Of a DNA stretch of 10,412 bases, positions 1 through 6,510 are shown piece after piece. Source of the stretch: Acinetobacter sp. (GTDB taxonomy: Bacteria > Pseudomonadota > Gammaproteobacteria > Pseudomonadales > Moraxellaceae); the NCBI GenBank assembly GCA_030523805.1, contig JAUNHS010000061.1, forward strand, positions 1 through 10,412. The letters run 5' to 3'. The translations under genes were made by a program, and so were the position numbers. Below the pieces are notes generated by a model. The model made no database searches. It saw nothing but the letters and a program-made list of their open reading frames with translations, and was not told the origin of the DNA. How positions within the stretch are numbered: position 1 is the first letter of the stretch; every line of letters begins with the position of its first letter.

Positions 1-846
1 AAACTATCCATCGCCCAAATGAACTCTCAAAGTGATATAGAGCAAAACTTTGCTGATGTAGAACGATTGCTCCAACAAAGCCAAGCCAATGGTGCAGAAC
101 TGATTGTTTTTCCTGAAAATTTTCTTTGCTTCGCAGGTGCAAAACAACGTGAAACAGCCGAACGTTTCCAAGAATTACAACAACGCTTAGAGCAACTCGC
201 CCATCGTTATAACACATGGATTGTTGCAGGCACATTGCCTTGCCCATTCCGCCCTGATGGTTCAATCATTCCAGATGGACGTGTTCGCACCGTGAGTTTG
301 TGCATTAGCCCAGAGCGTACCGAAGCACGTTATGATAAAATTCATTTGTTTGATGTCAATGTTGCGGACGGTATTGGGCAATATCAAGAATCGCAATTTT
401 TTGAAGCAGGCGATCGTGTGGTGGTGGCAAAAACGCCTTTTGGTAATATCGGTTTAATGGTGTGTTATGATTTGCGTTTCCCTGAATTGGCTTTGACCTT
501 ACGTCAGCAAGGGGCAAATATTCTCACTGCTCCATCGGCTTTTACTTATAAAACAGGGCAAATGCACTGGCAATTATTGCTACAAGCACGAGCGATGGAT
601 ACGCAATGTCATGTACTCGGTGCGGCTCAAGGTGGTTGGCATGGCGATAAAAAGCAACGTCAAACATGGGGACACGCTGCGGCAACGCACAGTAATGGTC
701 AATTATTAGACATGGTTCAGCATGATGGAACGCATTTAATTACGATTGAATTTGACCCTGCGGAACAGCACGCTATTCGTACAGCAATGCCACTTATGCA
801 GCATCGGAGATTGACGCAGTTTAATCAAGTTCAGTGTTCATCGTAA
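1..846 (+). CDS. Carbon-nitrogen hydrolase (nitrilase family, NIT1/YbeM-like), 5' end cut by window
   Basis: The frame is open from base 1 and begins KLSIAQMNSQSD, the usual first beta-strand of the nitrilase fold. The ATG at 19 is therefore internal, and probably only a start codon or so is missing. Counted from the first visible codon, the catalytic triad is E39 (FPENF), K113 (YDKIHLFD) and C155 (MVCYDLRFPEL). The following stretch with PSAFT, TG..HW and QARAMDTQCHVLGAAQ matches the NIT1/YbeM branch, which hydrolyses deaminated glutathione as a repair reaction. Cytoplasmic. About 281 residues are visible, a normal family length. The exact substrate is inferred from branch resemblance only; another omega-amidase-type substrate is possible. 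A strong terminator follows directly, so this is the last gene of its unit. Confidence 0.9.
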   Translation, partial: KLSIAQMNSQSDIEQNFADVERLLQQSQANGAELIVFPENFLCFAGAKQRETAERFQELQQRLEQLAHRYNTWIVAGTLPCPFRPDGSIIPDGRVRTVSLCISPERTEARYDKIHLFDVNVADGIGQYQESQFFEAGDRVVVAKTPFGNIGLMVCYDLRFPELALTLRQQGANILTAPSAFTYKTGQMHWQLLLQARAMDTQCHVLGAAQGGWHGDKKQRQTWGHAAATHSNGQLLDMVQHDGTHLITIEFDPAEQHAIRTAMPLMQHRRLTQFNQVQCSS

Positions 847-850
847 ATTA

Positions 851-885
851 AAAATCGCTTAGTTCTAAAGATTAAGCGATTTTTT
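851..885 (+). terminator. Rho-independent terminator of the nitrilase gene
   Basis: A perfect 11-bp stem (AAAATCGCTTA at 851-861, TAAGCGATTTT at 873-883) with an 11-nt loop runs into a T tract, five nucleotides after the nitrilase stop codon. The A-rich left flank gives a shorter T run on the minus strand, so it may also stop transcription arriving from the immunity island. Confidence 0.88.
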
Positions 886-903
886 ATGAGTTTAAAAAGA
901 TAA

Positions 904-927
904 TCATCAAAAATCTTGATACATTCA
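904..927 (-). repeat. Island direct repeat, copy 1
   Basis: These 24 bp are identical to 1476-1499, and the first 22 bp (904-925) are identical to 2059-2080. The copy lies just downstream of the 942-1358 immunity gene. In the same minus-strand frame past that gene's stop codon it reads PECIKIFDDY, matching the CIKIFDEY reading of the other two copies. It closes the outer edge of the two-module island. Confidence 0.9.
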
Positions 928-941
928 GGGGTTGATATAAG

Positions 942-1358
942 TCAAGAAAAATCCTTAAAAATACCAAAAGATATTAAAATGTTATTAGAAAATAGATAGT
1001 CAATACCATTTATCGTGTATATAACATCTTCGTTCAAGAAAGACTTATTCTCAAAAAAAATATAATTACTTTTTTTAACAAAATTTATAATATCACTCTT
1101 ATGTATTTCTTGAAAATAAATATTATTATAAAATCCTATTTTTGAGCTATAAAAAGAAAAACCTCGTAACTTATTATCTTTTAAGTAAAATTGTAGTGCA
1201 CCATAACTTAATATCTCGGGTGAAGATTTTTTTTGATGAGCAATATCTATGGGATTTCCTAAAATGCCTATTATATCATATCTCGAGTCACCTAATTTTA
1301 TATTAAATATCATACTATTAGAAATAAGATTTTTAATTTCAGTAATATTTATTTCCAT
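942..1358 (-). CDS. Putative immunity protein, family not recognised (138 aa)
   Basis: The start is the ATG at 1358 (MEINITEIKNLI). It has an AAGGA ribosome binding site a few bases upstream, whereas the longer frame from 1424 runs over the tail of an older gene in another frame. The protein is acidic-to-neutral, rich in I, N, F and K, without signal peptide or membrane helix, and so should be cytosolic. Residues around 20-70 read LGDSRYDIIGILGNP, then PEILSYGALQFYL and DNKLRGFSFY. That style (LG..., GxP, a YG-x-L-x-F strand, then a K-L-x-G strand) is frequent among small immunity proteins of polymorphic toxins, but I cannot assign a Pfam family. It follows a 21-codon toxin-like tail by 19 nt, the same spacing as in the neighbouring YezG-like module. 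Immunity function is inferred from size, style and context. Confidence 0.6.
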   Translation of the reverse strand: MEINITEIKNLISNSMIFNIKLGDSRYDIIGILGNPIDIAHQKKSSPEILSYGALQFYLKDNKLRGFSFYSSKIGFYNNIYFQEIHKSDIINFVKKSNYIFFENKSFLNEDVIYTINGIDYLFSNNILISFGIFKDFS

Positions 1359-1377
1359 TATTATTCCTTTGTTAATT

Positions 1378-1443
1378 TTAATGAAGCTGATTGATCGACT
1401 GTTGAGCCAGCCACTGCCAACCATATGGAGAATTAGAGTTCAT
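1378..1443 (-). pseudogene. Short C-terminal remnant, probable toxin tail (module 1)
   Basis: A 21-codon frame ends with TAA 19 nt before the immunity ATG at 1358. Its tail reads SPYGWQWLAQQSINQL plus a final H. It is clearly richer in G and C than the AT-rich DNA around it and reads like an amphipathic protein end, so it does not look like random intergenic sequence. Whether the ATG at 1443 is used is unknown. I take it as the surviving 3' end of a toxin gene whose upstream part was lost; it could also be a chance frame. Confidence 0.4.
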
Positions 1444-1459
1444 AAAACAGTGTATATAT

Positions 1460-1540
1460 CTATTTTTTCACATATTCATCAAAAATCTTGATACATTCAA
1501 AGTCATCGTACTTTACTTTGATTACCTTTGCTAGAATATT
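1460..1540 (-). pseudogene. C-terminal gene remnant containing repeat copy 2
   Basis: Between the YezG-like gene and module 1, the minus strand has a 26-codon open stretch from just after a TGA to a TAG at 1460-1462. It reads ILAKVIKVKYDDFECIKIF and then DEYVKK. It has no start codon or ribosome binding site. The composition, a charged beta-strand then an amphipathic helix, looks like the true end of a small protein, possibly an earlier immunity gene. The last half coincides with the direct repeat. Confidence 0.4.
1466..1499 (-). repeat. Island direct repeat, copy 2
   Basis: Bases 1466-1497 are identical over 32 bp to 2049-2080, and 1476-1499 over 24 bp to 904-927. It sits between the two immunity modules. 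On the minus strand it encodes CIKIFDEYVK. It contains a short inverted repeat (ATCAA-n5-TTGAT). Confidence 0.92.
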
Positions 1541-1547
1541 TCAAAAT

Positions 1548-1880
1548 TTAGTCATAATCTTCAGGTTTGTTGTAATCATATTTAATTTCAAATTTTCCAT
1601 CAGGATATAAAGTAAATATAAAACCCCAAATACGATGTCCAGTATCTTTTAGCATTGTATCTCTCAGCTCCATGAGTAAATCACTTATAGAAAATGTTGT
1701 TTCAAAACTTAATTGTTGATATATTTCATATTCTTCCTTTAAAAGGATAAATCTAATATTACTAGCATTATCTACTAAAATATCAGACATTAGAATCAGT
1801 TTATCCCAACCAACATCATTTATATCATTTAATAAATGATTAGCTAACTCTTGATATATAAAATTTAATTTATCATTCAT
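1548..1880 (-). CDS. YezG-like immunity protein (DUF600 family), 110 aa
   Basis: The start is the ATG at 1880 (MNDKLNFIYQELANHLLNDI), preceded by an AGGA. The longer frame from 1940 only overlaps the tail of an upstream remnant in another frame. From the chosen start the length is about that of Bacillus YezG. Shared features are an N-terminal helix with a YQ-x-(I/L)-A pattern, W-(D/E)-K and a strand at about 20-30, a mid-protein helix with LLMELRDTML, and the diagnostic end: LYPDGKFEIKYDYNKPEDYD, to be compared with the GKFKIDYDYED end of YezG. YezG neutralises the nuclease tip of the LXG toxin YeeF in Bacillus; homologues accompany varied toxins in Gram-negative bacteria. Cytosolic. It lies 19 nt after a toxin-like tail (1900-2028). 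No complete toxin gene is present, so it is an orphan here. Confidence 0.78.
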   Translation of the reverse strand: MNDKLNFIYQELANHLLNDINDVGWDKLILMSDILVDNASNIRFILLKEEYEIYQQLSFETTFSISDLLMELRDTMLKDTGHRIWGFIFTLYPDGKFEIKYDYNKPEDYD

Positions 1881-1899
1881 AATGATAATTTTCCTATAA

Positions 1900-2028
1900 T
1901 TACTGGGAAAAAGGATAACTTCGTATTTCGCTCTTGCCATTAGAAATAATAGTAACCCAAAAATTATTTGGTCTTACAGAATTTCTAGGACAACCAACAT
2001 CAATCTTAACGGAAACAGATGTACTTGT
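1900..2028 (-). pseudogene. Toxin C-terminal remnant upstream of the YezG-like gene (module 2)
   Basis: A 42-codon frame, opened by a stop codon and not by a start, ends with TAA at 1902-1900, 19 nt before the immunity ATG. It includes VSVKIDVGCPRNSVRPNNFW and then VTIISNGKSEIRSYPFSQ. Alternating beta-strand patterns and a P-N-N-F-W turn suggest the genuine end of a folded domain, such as a secreted toxin tip. No family is recognised and there is no start codon or ribosome binding site, so it should not be expressed. Position and orientation match the toxin-then-immunity order of CDI, Maf, Rhs and LXG loci. Confidence 0.5.
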
Positions 2029-2048
2029 TTAATTCTTTAGCTCAAGCA

Positions 2049-2080
2049 TTTCACATATTCATCAAAAATCTTGATACATT
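2049..2080 (-). repeat. Island direct repeat, copy 3
   Basis: These 32 bp are identical to 1466-1497. They form the hisIE-side edge of the island. On the minus strand the copy reads CIKIFDEYVK then CLS and a stop at 2039-2037, with a stop codon immediately before the C, so nothing of the parent gene survives upstream in frame. Confidence 0.92.
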
Positions 2081-2120
2081 AGCACATCAATATCAAATCT
2101 AAATTTTACTGCAAAAAGTA

Positions 2121-2129
2121 TGCTAAAAT
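2121..2129 (+). promoter_or_regulatory. Probable extended -10 promoter of hisIE
   Basis: TGC-TAAAAT is an extended -10 element (TGn plus five of six -10 bases). It would start transcription near 2136, giving a leader of roughly 30 nt. No good -35 lies 17 bp upstream, where there is only AT-rich sequence. No leader-peptide attenuator rich in His codons is visible. Confidence 0.45.
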
Positions 2130-2166
2130 AAACACCCAATCAAAACCACAAGTAGGAGAATTGCCC

Positions 2167-2937
2167 ATGACCACTTGGCTTGACGATGTAAAATTTAACG
2201 AACAAGGCTTAATCCCTGCCATTACCCAAGACCACATCACAGGGCGTGTACTCATGGTCGCTTGGCAAAACCGTGAAGCCTTAGCACTCACTGCCGAAAA
2301 AAATCAAGCCGTGTATTACTCTCGATCACGCCAAAAATTATGGCACAAAGGCGAAGAGTCTGGGCATTTTCAAACCGTGCATGAAATCCGTTTAGATTGC
2401 GATGCCGATGTCATCATTTTACGTATAGAACAACACGGTGGTATCGCCTGCCATACAGGTCGTGAAAGCTGTTTTTACCGTAAACTCACGCCACAAGGTT
2501 GGCAAATTGTTGATGCTCAACTTAAAAATCCTGATGAAATTTATCAACACCATCACGTTGCGGATAAAGCCGAAGTTATCCACAAACAACAGGAAAATGT
2601 TGATGTTTTAAGCTATTTAGGGCAACTCATGGCACAGCGTAAAACTGCCAATGCCGATGAATCTTATGTAGCAAATTTATATCGCAAGGGTTTAAATAAA
2701 ATTTTAGAAAAAGTCGGCGAAGAGAATGTAGAAACGCTGATTGCTGCCAAAAATTATGAATTTGACCGTACCGAAGCCCATAAAAATGATTTAGTGTATG
2801 AGATTGCTGATTTATGGTTTCATAGTATAGTGATGCTAGGCTATTTTGATTTAAATCCGCAAATCGTGCTTGATGAATTGGCACGTCGTCAAGGTTTATC
2901 GGGGCTTGTGGAAAAAGCCAACCGCACAGCGAAGTAA
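2167..2937 (+). CDS. hisIE: Bifunctional phosphoribosyl-AMP cyclohydrolase / phosphoribosyl-ATP pyrophosphatase
   Basis: Catalyses steps two and three of histidine synthesis in the cytoplasm: PR-ATP to PR-AMP (HisE part), then ring opening of PR-AMP (HisI part). The HisI domain spans about residues 1-115, with [15 protein letters not shown], the metal-binding DCDAD (C78) and [10 protein letters not shown] (C95, C102). A linker follows, and the HisE domain runs from about 147 to the end with [13 protein letters not shown] (E185, E186) and the DLWFH helix (215-219), then the [14 protein letters not shown] end. Both domains look intact. The start is the ATG at 2167, 8 nt after AGGAG at 2154-2158; the in-frame TTG at 2161 is too close to that site. 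The helicase gene starts 4 nt after its stop codon, so the two are probably co-transcribed and coupled. Confidence 0.96.
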   Translation: MTTWLDDVKFNEQGLIPAITQDHITGRVLMVAWQNREALALTAEKNQAVYYSRSRQKLWHKGEESGHFQTVHEIRLDCDADVIILRIEQHGGIACHTGRESCFYRKLTPQGWQIVDAQLKNPDEIYQHHHVADKAEVIHKQQENVDVLSYLGQLMAQRKTANADESYVANLYRKGLNKILEKVGEENVETLIAAKNYEFDRTEAHKNDLVYEIADLWFHSIVMLGYFDLNPQIVLDELARRQGLSGLVEKANRTAK

Positions 2938-2941
2938 TGCC

Positions 2942-4453
2942 ATGTCTGCACTTAACCCGACCGATGAACAGCTTGCTGCCATTCAACAAGCACAGCAAGG
3001 GCAATCCTTTAAAGTGATTGCCTACGCTGGCACAGGAAAAACCACTACGCTACAAATGGTTAGCCAAGCACTTGGGCATCGGCGGGGAATGTATTTGGCA
3101 TTTAACAAAGCCATTGCCAATGAAGCTCAGCAAAAATTTCATGCTAATGTGAATTGTCGTACTTTTCACTCACTTGCTTATCGTAGTGTGCCGAGAAATA
3201 TTACCGATAAATTGCGTTTACCCCGTTTAAGTCCGAGTTTTTTAGCACAAGAATATCGTTTAACCCCAGTTACGGTACGTCGTTTAATGGGTAATCGCTA
3301 TGAAAAATACACCATTTTGCCTAATCAGTTAGCCAATTTAGTGTCTAATGGGGTCAATTATTTTTGTTCTACGCACGCACCTTATCTTGCACCCCATCAT
3401 ATTCAAATGCCTGCATGGCTCCATGAAGATGATGTTACGCCTTTACAGCAGCATTTATATCCTTATTTAGAGCGTCGTTGGTTAGAATCTATTAATCCAC
3501 AGCACCAAGTGGGCATTGGTCATGATATTTATTTAAAACTGTGGGCATTGTCCGAACCACAAATTCATAGCGATTTTATTTTGTTTGACGAAGCACAAGA
3601 TGCCGATCCGTTGATGTTAGGTATTTTGCTCAAACAAAAAAGTACGCAAGTGATTTATGTGGGCGATGCTCATCAACAAATTTATGCGTGGCGTGGTGCG
3701 GTCAATGCAATGCAACGTTTGCCGTTGCCTGAAAGTCGTTTGACCACATCGTTCCGCTTTGGACAAGGCATTGCCGATATTGCCAATTATTTTTTATATG
3801 CTTTAGATGAAAAAATTCCTGTGCGTGGCTATGCCAAACGACAATCACACATTATTAAACACGCCCAAACCACCAAACAGCAATACGATGCCATTTTATG
3901 CCGCACCAATGCCCGTGCCATGGAATTATTAGTCGCTGGCTTAAACGTGGGTGACCGTGTTGGATTGCAAGCCGATCATCAACGTTTAAGCAAATTTGTA
4001 GAAGCGGCAAGCCTGCTCAAACAAGGCAAACGTAGCTTAGATGTACCTGAATTGGCGTGGTTTAACTCTTGGAATGATGTTCACGAATATTGTGAAACTG
4101 ATGAAGGTAGCGATCTCAAAACTTTAGTGAAATTGGTAGATGACCACGGTACTGACCAATTAAAGCGAACTTTAAATAAAATCATTCCTTTAGAGCAAGC
4201 CGATTATGTGATTTCCACAGCACACAAAGCCAAAGGTTTGGAATGGAACAACGTCCATTTAGAAGATGATTATCAATTTAAAATCAATCAACAAGATTAT
4301 AAAATCAGCGATGAAGAATTACGCTTGTTGTACGTTGCCAGCACACGAGCCAAAAGCAGTTTGAACATTTCTAATATTCAAGATTTACTTGAACAAATCG
4401 CTATCCGTCGTGCCGTAGAGCGACATTCATTGCAAGATGGCAAGAAAGCGTGA
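2942..4453 (+). CDS. UvrD/FBH1-like superfamily 1 DNA helicase (503 aa)
   Basis: A complete set of SF1A helicase motifs is present: Q-motif LNPTDEQLAAI (4-14), Walker A AGTGKTT (29-35), motif Ia LAFNKAIANEA, the TFHSLAY motif, Walker B FDEAQD (D216, E217), motif III GDAHQQIYAWRG (241-252), motif IV TTSFRFGQGIADIAN, motif V STAHKAKGLEW (425-435) and motif VI with the arginine finger R469 in YVASTRAK. It is shorter than UvrD or Rep (about 700 aa). AFNKAIANEAQQKF with N-V-x-C-R-T-F-H-S resembles the helicase core of the FBH1 group, which removes RecA/Rad51-type filaments. That role is inference. The start is the ATG at 2942, only 4 nt after the hisIE stop, with just a weak GAAG upstream, so translation is probably coupled. 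Functionally unrelated to histidine synthesis. Confidence 0.9.
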   Translation: MSALNPTDEQLAAIQQAQQGQSFKVIAYAGTGKTTTLQMVSQALGHRRGMYLAFNKAIANEAQQKFHANVNCRTFHSLAYRSVPRNITDKLRLPRLSPSFLAQEYRLTPVTVRRLMGNRYEKYTILPNQLANLVSNGVNYFCSTHAPYLAPHHIQMPAWLHEDDVTPLQQHLYPYLERRWLESINPQHQVGIGHDIYLKLWALSEPQIHSDFILFDEAQDADPLMLGILLKQKSTQVIYVGDAHQQIYAWRGAVNAMQRLPLPESRLTTSFRFGQGIADIANYFLYALDEKIPVRGYAKRQSHIIKHAQTTKQQYDAILCRTNARAMELLVAGLNVGDRVGLQADHQRLSKFVEAASLLKQGKRSLDVPELAWFNSWNDVHEYCETDEGSDLKTLVKLVDDHGTDQLKRTLNKIIPLEQADYVISTAHKAKGLEWNNVHLEDDYQFKINQQDYKISDEELRLLYVASTRAKSSLNISNIQDLLEQIAIRRAVERHSLQDGKKA

Positions 4454-4479
4454 TATTTTTATCATAAGGTCATTTTTAT

Positions 4480-4545
4480 CTTTTGTAAGACACTTGTTTT
4501 TATATGTATTCTTTTTTACAATGAAACATCTTTTACTTACAAAAG
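4480..4545 (+). promoter_or_regulatory. 10-bp inverted repeat around promoter and ribosome binding site of the esterase gene
   Basis: CTTTTGTAAG at 4480-4489 and CTTACAAAAG at 4536-4545 are perfect reverse complements, 46 nt apart. The left arm lies just upstream of the predicted -35 and the right arm overlaps the AAGGA ribosome binding site (4543-4547). It could be a two-site operator. It could also be an RNA stem that hides the ribosome binding site only in transcripts reading through from the helicase gene, because transcripts from the local promoter lack the left arm. Confidence 0.5.
4494..4522 (+). promoter_or_regulatory. Probable sigma-70 promoter of the esterase autotransporter gene
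   Basis: TTGTTT (4494-4499), a 17-bp spacer, and TACAAT (4517-4522; five of six -10 bases). Predicted start near 4529 with a leader of about 25 nt, which includes the AAGGA at 4543-4547. The -35 matches only its TTG half. Confidence 0.55.
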
Positions 4546-4554
4546 GATTTTATC

Positions 4555-6411
4555 ATGACTTTTCGTTTATCACTTTTAACTGTAGCATTGGCTGTAAGTT
4601 CTGTCGCTACTGCACAAAATTTTAGCCAAACGGTTTTCTTTGGCGATAGTTTATCGGATACAGGTCGTATTAAGGAAATCGTAACAACTGCCAATCCAAC
4701 CTTAGGTAACCTATTACAAAAATCATTTACTACCAACCCTGACCCAGTATGGACAGAAGTATTAGCCGCAAGCTATGGTGCAAGTGCCATTGCCGCTACG
4801 ACTGCCAACCCAACAGGCACAAACTATACCGTCGGTGCAGCTCAAGCAGGCACGGAAGCGGCTTGGCAAGGCATTACCATTCCATCAACTCAAACGCAAA
4901 TCGCAAGCTATTTAGCCACCACACAAGGTATTGCTGATCCAAATGCATTGTATGCTGTGTGGATTGGTTCAAATGACTTATTTGCAGCGTCTCAAGCAAC
5001 ATCTACTTCTGCCGCTCAAACAGCAATTACCAATTCTGTAGGGCGTGCAGCGACGGATATTGTTACTTTAGCCACCGTTGGTGCAAAATATATTTTAGTG
5101 CCAAATATTCCTGATTTGTCTTTAACGCCATTGGTATTAAGCCAAAATAACGCTACTTTAACGACTTCAGCAAAGCAAGCCGCACAATTATATAATGCTG
5201 GCTTATTTAATGCGTTGAATGGTCAATCGGCAAATGTCATTCCTGCCAATACTTTTGCTTTATTGCAAGAAGCAGCTGCCAACCCAACAGGTTTCGGCTT
5301 TACCAATGTAACAGGTGTGGCGTGTCCGAACGTTACAGGCATTCCTGCAACATCATCATCTTTGGTGTGTACCAATGCGAATCTGAATGCAGGCACTAGT
5401 GGTGAAACTTATTTATTTGCCGATGCCATTCACCCTGCAGGACGCACACATCGTATTTTGGCACAATATTATAAATCCATCATTGAAGCCCCTGCTCAGC
5501 TTGCCGTTGCAACCCAAGGCTTAGTGCAAAATGGCGTGCGTACGCAACAACTCATCAACCGTCGTATGGATCAACTCACCGCTGCACAAAATGGTTGGTG
5601 GATTGATGGCGATGTATCTCATCAAACAACGCCAAGCACTGAAAGTAAAAATGTTGATCCACGTGTGAGCGTAGGTGCAGAAATTGCCACAGGTCAGCAT
5701 CATCATACAGGTGTGATGGCACATTATCAGCAACAGCGTTTAGAAACATCAGCATCTCCTGTTACTGCTGAACAGCGTCAAATTGGTTTAGGTTTGTATC
5801 ATCGTTATCAGCAAAATCAAGTACGTTTAAATTTACAGGCAGGCGTAGATCATTTAACAGTTGAAACACAACGCCAAGTACAATGGGAAGGTGAGCAACG
5901 CCAGCACCAAGCTGAAGCCACAGGTCAGCGTGTATATGCCGCAGCCCGTGGTTATTATGATGTAACACAAGGTAAAGTTAATGTTGCACCGTATGTGGGC
6001 GTATCAGCACAGCGTGTACAAGTCGGTGATTTGCTAGAAAGTAATGCTACTCAATCTACAGCGTTACGCATTCATGAGCAAACTTTAAAATCTTTACAAG
6101 CTGAAGCAGGCGTACAATTTGATGTCAAAGTAAACGACACAGTGAATGCTTTTGCCAATATCGGCTATGCTAAAGAATTTGAAGATGCCAACACACACAT
6201 CACGGCATCATTACCATCTGTTGCTCAGTACAAAAAAGGCTTTACTATGCCAATCGCTGCACAGCAAGATGACGACCGTGTACAGCTTGAAGTAGGTGCA
6301 AATGCAAAATTGTCTAACAAAGTACAACTCAATGCAGGCGTAACTGCTAATCTGTACAATAGCGATCAACGTGATATTGGTGGCTTTGTCGGTGTACACG
6401 GACATTTCTAA
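4555..6411 (+). CDS. GDSL/SGNH esterase autotransporter (EstA/McaP-like), 618 aa
   Basis: Surface-anchored lipolytic enzyme secreted by the type V route. A Sec signal peptide covers residues 1-20 (hydrophobic core, ATA|Q cleavage site). The SGNH hydrolase passenger follows: block I FFGDSLSDTG with nucleophile S32, block III G138-S-N140-D141, and block V D290-x-x-H293 (DAIHPAG). C257 and C272 may form a disulphide. From about residue 345 (WWIDGDVSHQ) to the end, alternating polar and hydrophobic strands form the autotransporter beta-barrel. It ends in GGFVGVHGHF, with the terminal Phe used for barrel assembly. Size and layout match Pseudomonas EstA and Moraxella catarrhalis McaP, a phospholipase B and adhesin; the exact lipid substrate here is not shown. 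ATG at 4555 has AAGGA 7 nt upstream. It has its own promoter and terminator, so it is monocistronic. Confidence 0.93.
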   Translation: MTFRLSLLTVALAVSSVATAQNFSQTVFFGDSLSDTGRIKEIVTTANPTLGNLLQKSFTTNPDPVWTEVLAASYGASAIAATTANPTGTNYTVGAAQAGTEAAWQGITIPSTQTQIASYLATTQGIADPNALYAVWIGSNDLFAASQATSTSAAQTAITNSVGRAATDIVTLATVGAKYILVPNIPDLSLTPLVLSQNNATLTTSAKQAAQLYNAGLFNALNGQSANVIPANTFALLQEAAANPTGFGFTNVTGVACPNVTGIPATSSSLVCTNANLNAGTSGETYLFADAIHPAGRTHRILAQYYKSIIEAPAQLAVATQGLVQNGVRTQQLINRRMDQLTAAQNGWWIDGDVSHQTTPSTESKNVDPRVSVGAEIATGQHHHTGVMAHYQQQRLETSASPVTAEQRQIGLGLYHRYQQNQVRLNLQAGVDHLTVETQRQVQWEGEQRQHQAEATGQRVYAAARGYYDVTQGKVNVAPYVGVSAQRVQVGDLLESNATQSTALRIHEQTLKSLQAEAGVQFDVKVNDTVNAFANIGYAKEFEDANTHITASLPSVAQYKKGFTMPIAAQQDDDRVQLEVGANAKLSNKVQLNAGVTANLYNSDQRDIGGFVGVHGHF

Positions 6412-6428
6412 TGCCGATATTTTAAGCA

Positions 6429-6484
6429 CATAGATTTTTTCTATGCTCAAAAAAGATTATCCCCATCAAGGGATAGTCTTTTTT
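6429..6484 (+). terminator. Rho-independent terminator of the esterase gene, with a small hairpin before it
   Basis: The main stem is 15 bp: 6449-6463 (AAAAAAGATTATCCC) with 6470-6484 (GGGATAGTCTTTTTT), one G-U pair and a 6-nt loop, ending in six T. Its A6 arm gives a T tract on the opposite strand as well. A smaller hairpin (CATAGA/TCTATG, 6429-6434 and 6440-6445) comes first. Confidence 0.88.
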
Positions 6485-6510
6485 ATTGCTCATTTTGCCA
6501 ATTTTTATTT

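Noticed and set aside
1359..1424. Longer N-terminus (160 aa) for the first immunity gene
   Set aside because: The extra 22 codons overlap, in another frame, a protein-like tail (SPYGWQWLAQQ), and the AAGGA site fits the ATG at 1358.
1249..1491. Plus-strand hydrophobic frame within the island
   Set aside because: Hydrophobicity comes from the AT-rich complement of the immunity gene; no ribosome binding site at its start.
1881..1940. Longer N-terminus (130 aa) for the YezG-like gene
   Set aside because: It overlaps a toxin-like tail in another frame; the ATG at 1880 has an AGGA upstream and gives the YezG length.
904..2080. The three repeats as a CRISPR array
   Set aside because: Spacing is over 500 bp, the intervals are coding, and only three copies exist; no cas genes are seen.
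890..2080. Insertion sequence or integron as origin of the island
   Set aside because: No transposase or integrase, no terminal inverted repeats or attC-like structures, and no target-site duplication could be found.
2161..2166. TTG at 2161 as start of hisIE
   Set aside because: It is only 2 nt from the AGGAG site; the ATG at 2167 has proper spacing.
2879..2895. Sigma-54 promoter (TGGCACG) near the end of hisIE
   Set aside because: The required GC of the -12 element (TTGC) is missing at the right distance and the site is inside coding sequence.
2627..3004. Minus-strand frame across the hisIE-helicase junction
   Set aside because: It runs antisense to two well-supported genes and has no recognisable domain.
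4451..4464. Terminator after the helicase gene (TGATA/TATCA hairpin)
   Set aside because: The stem is only 5 AT-rich base pairs and no continuous T tract follows; too weak to call.
5521..5968. Minus-strand reading frames inside the esterase gene
   Set aside because: His/Leu-rich shadow frames of a well-supported autotransporter; no ribosome binding sites or family features.
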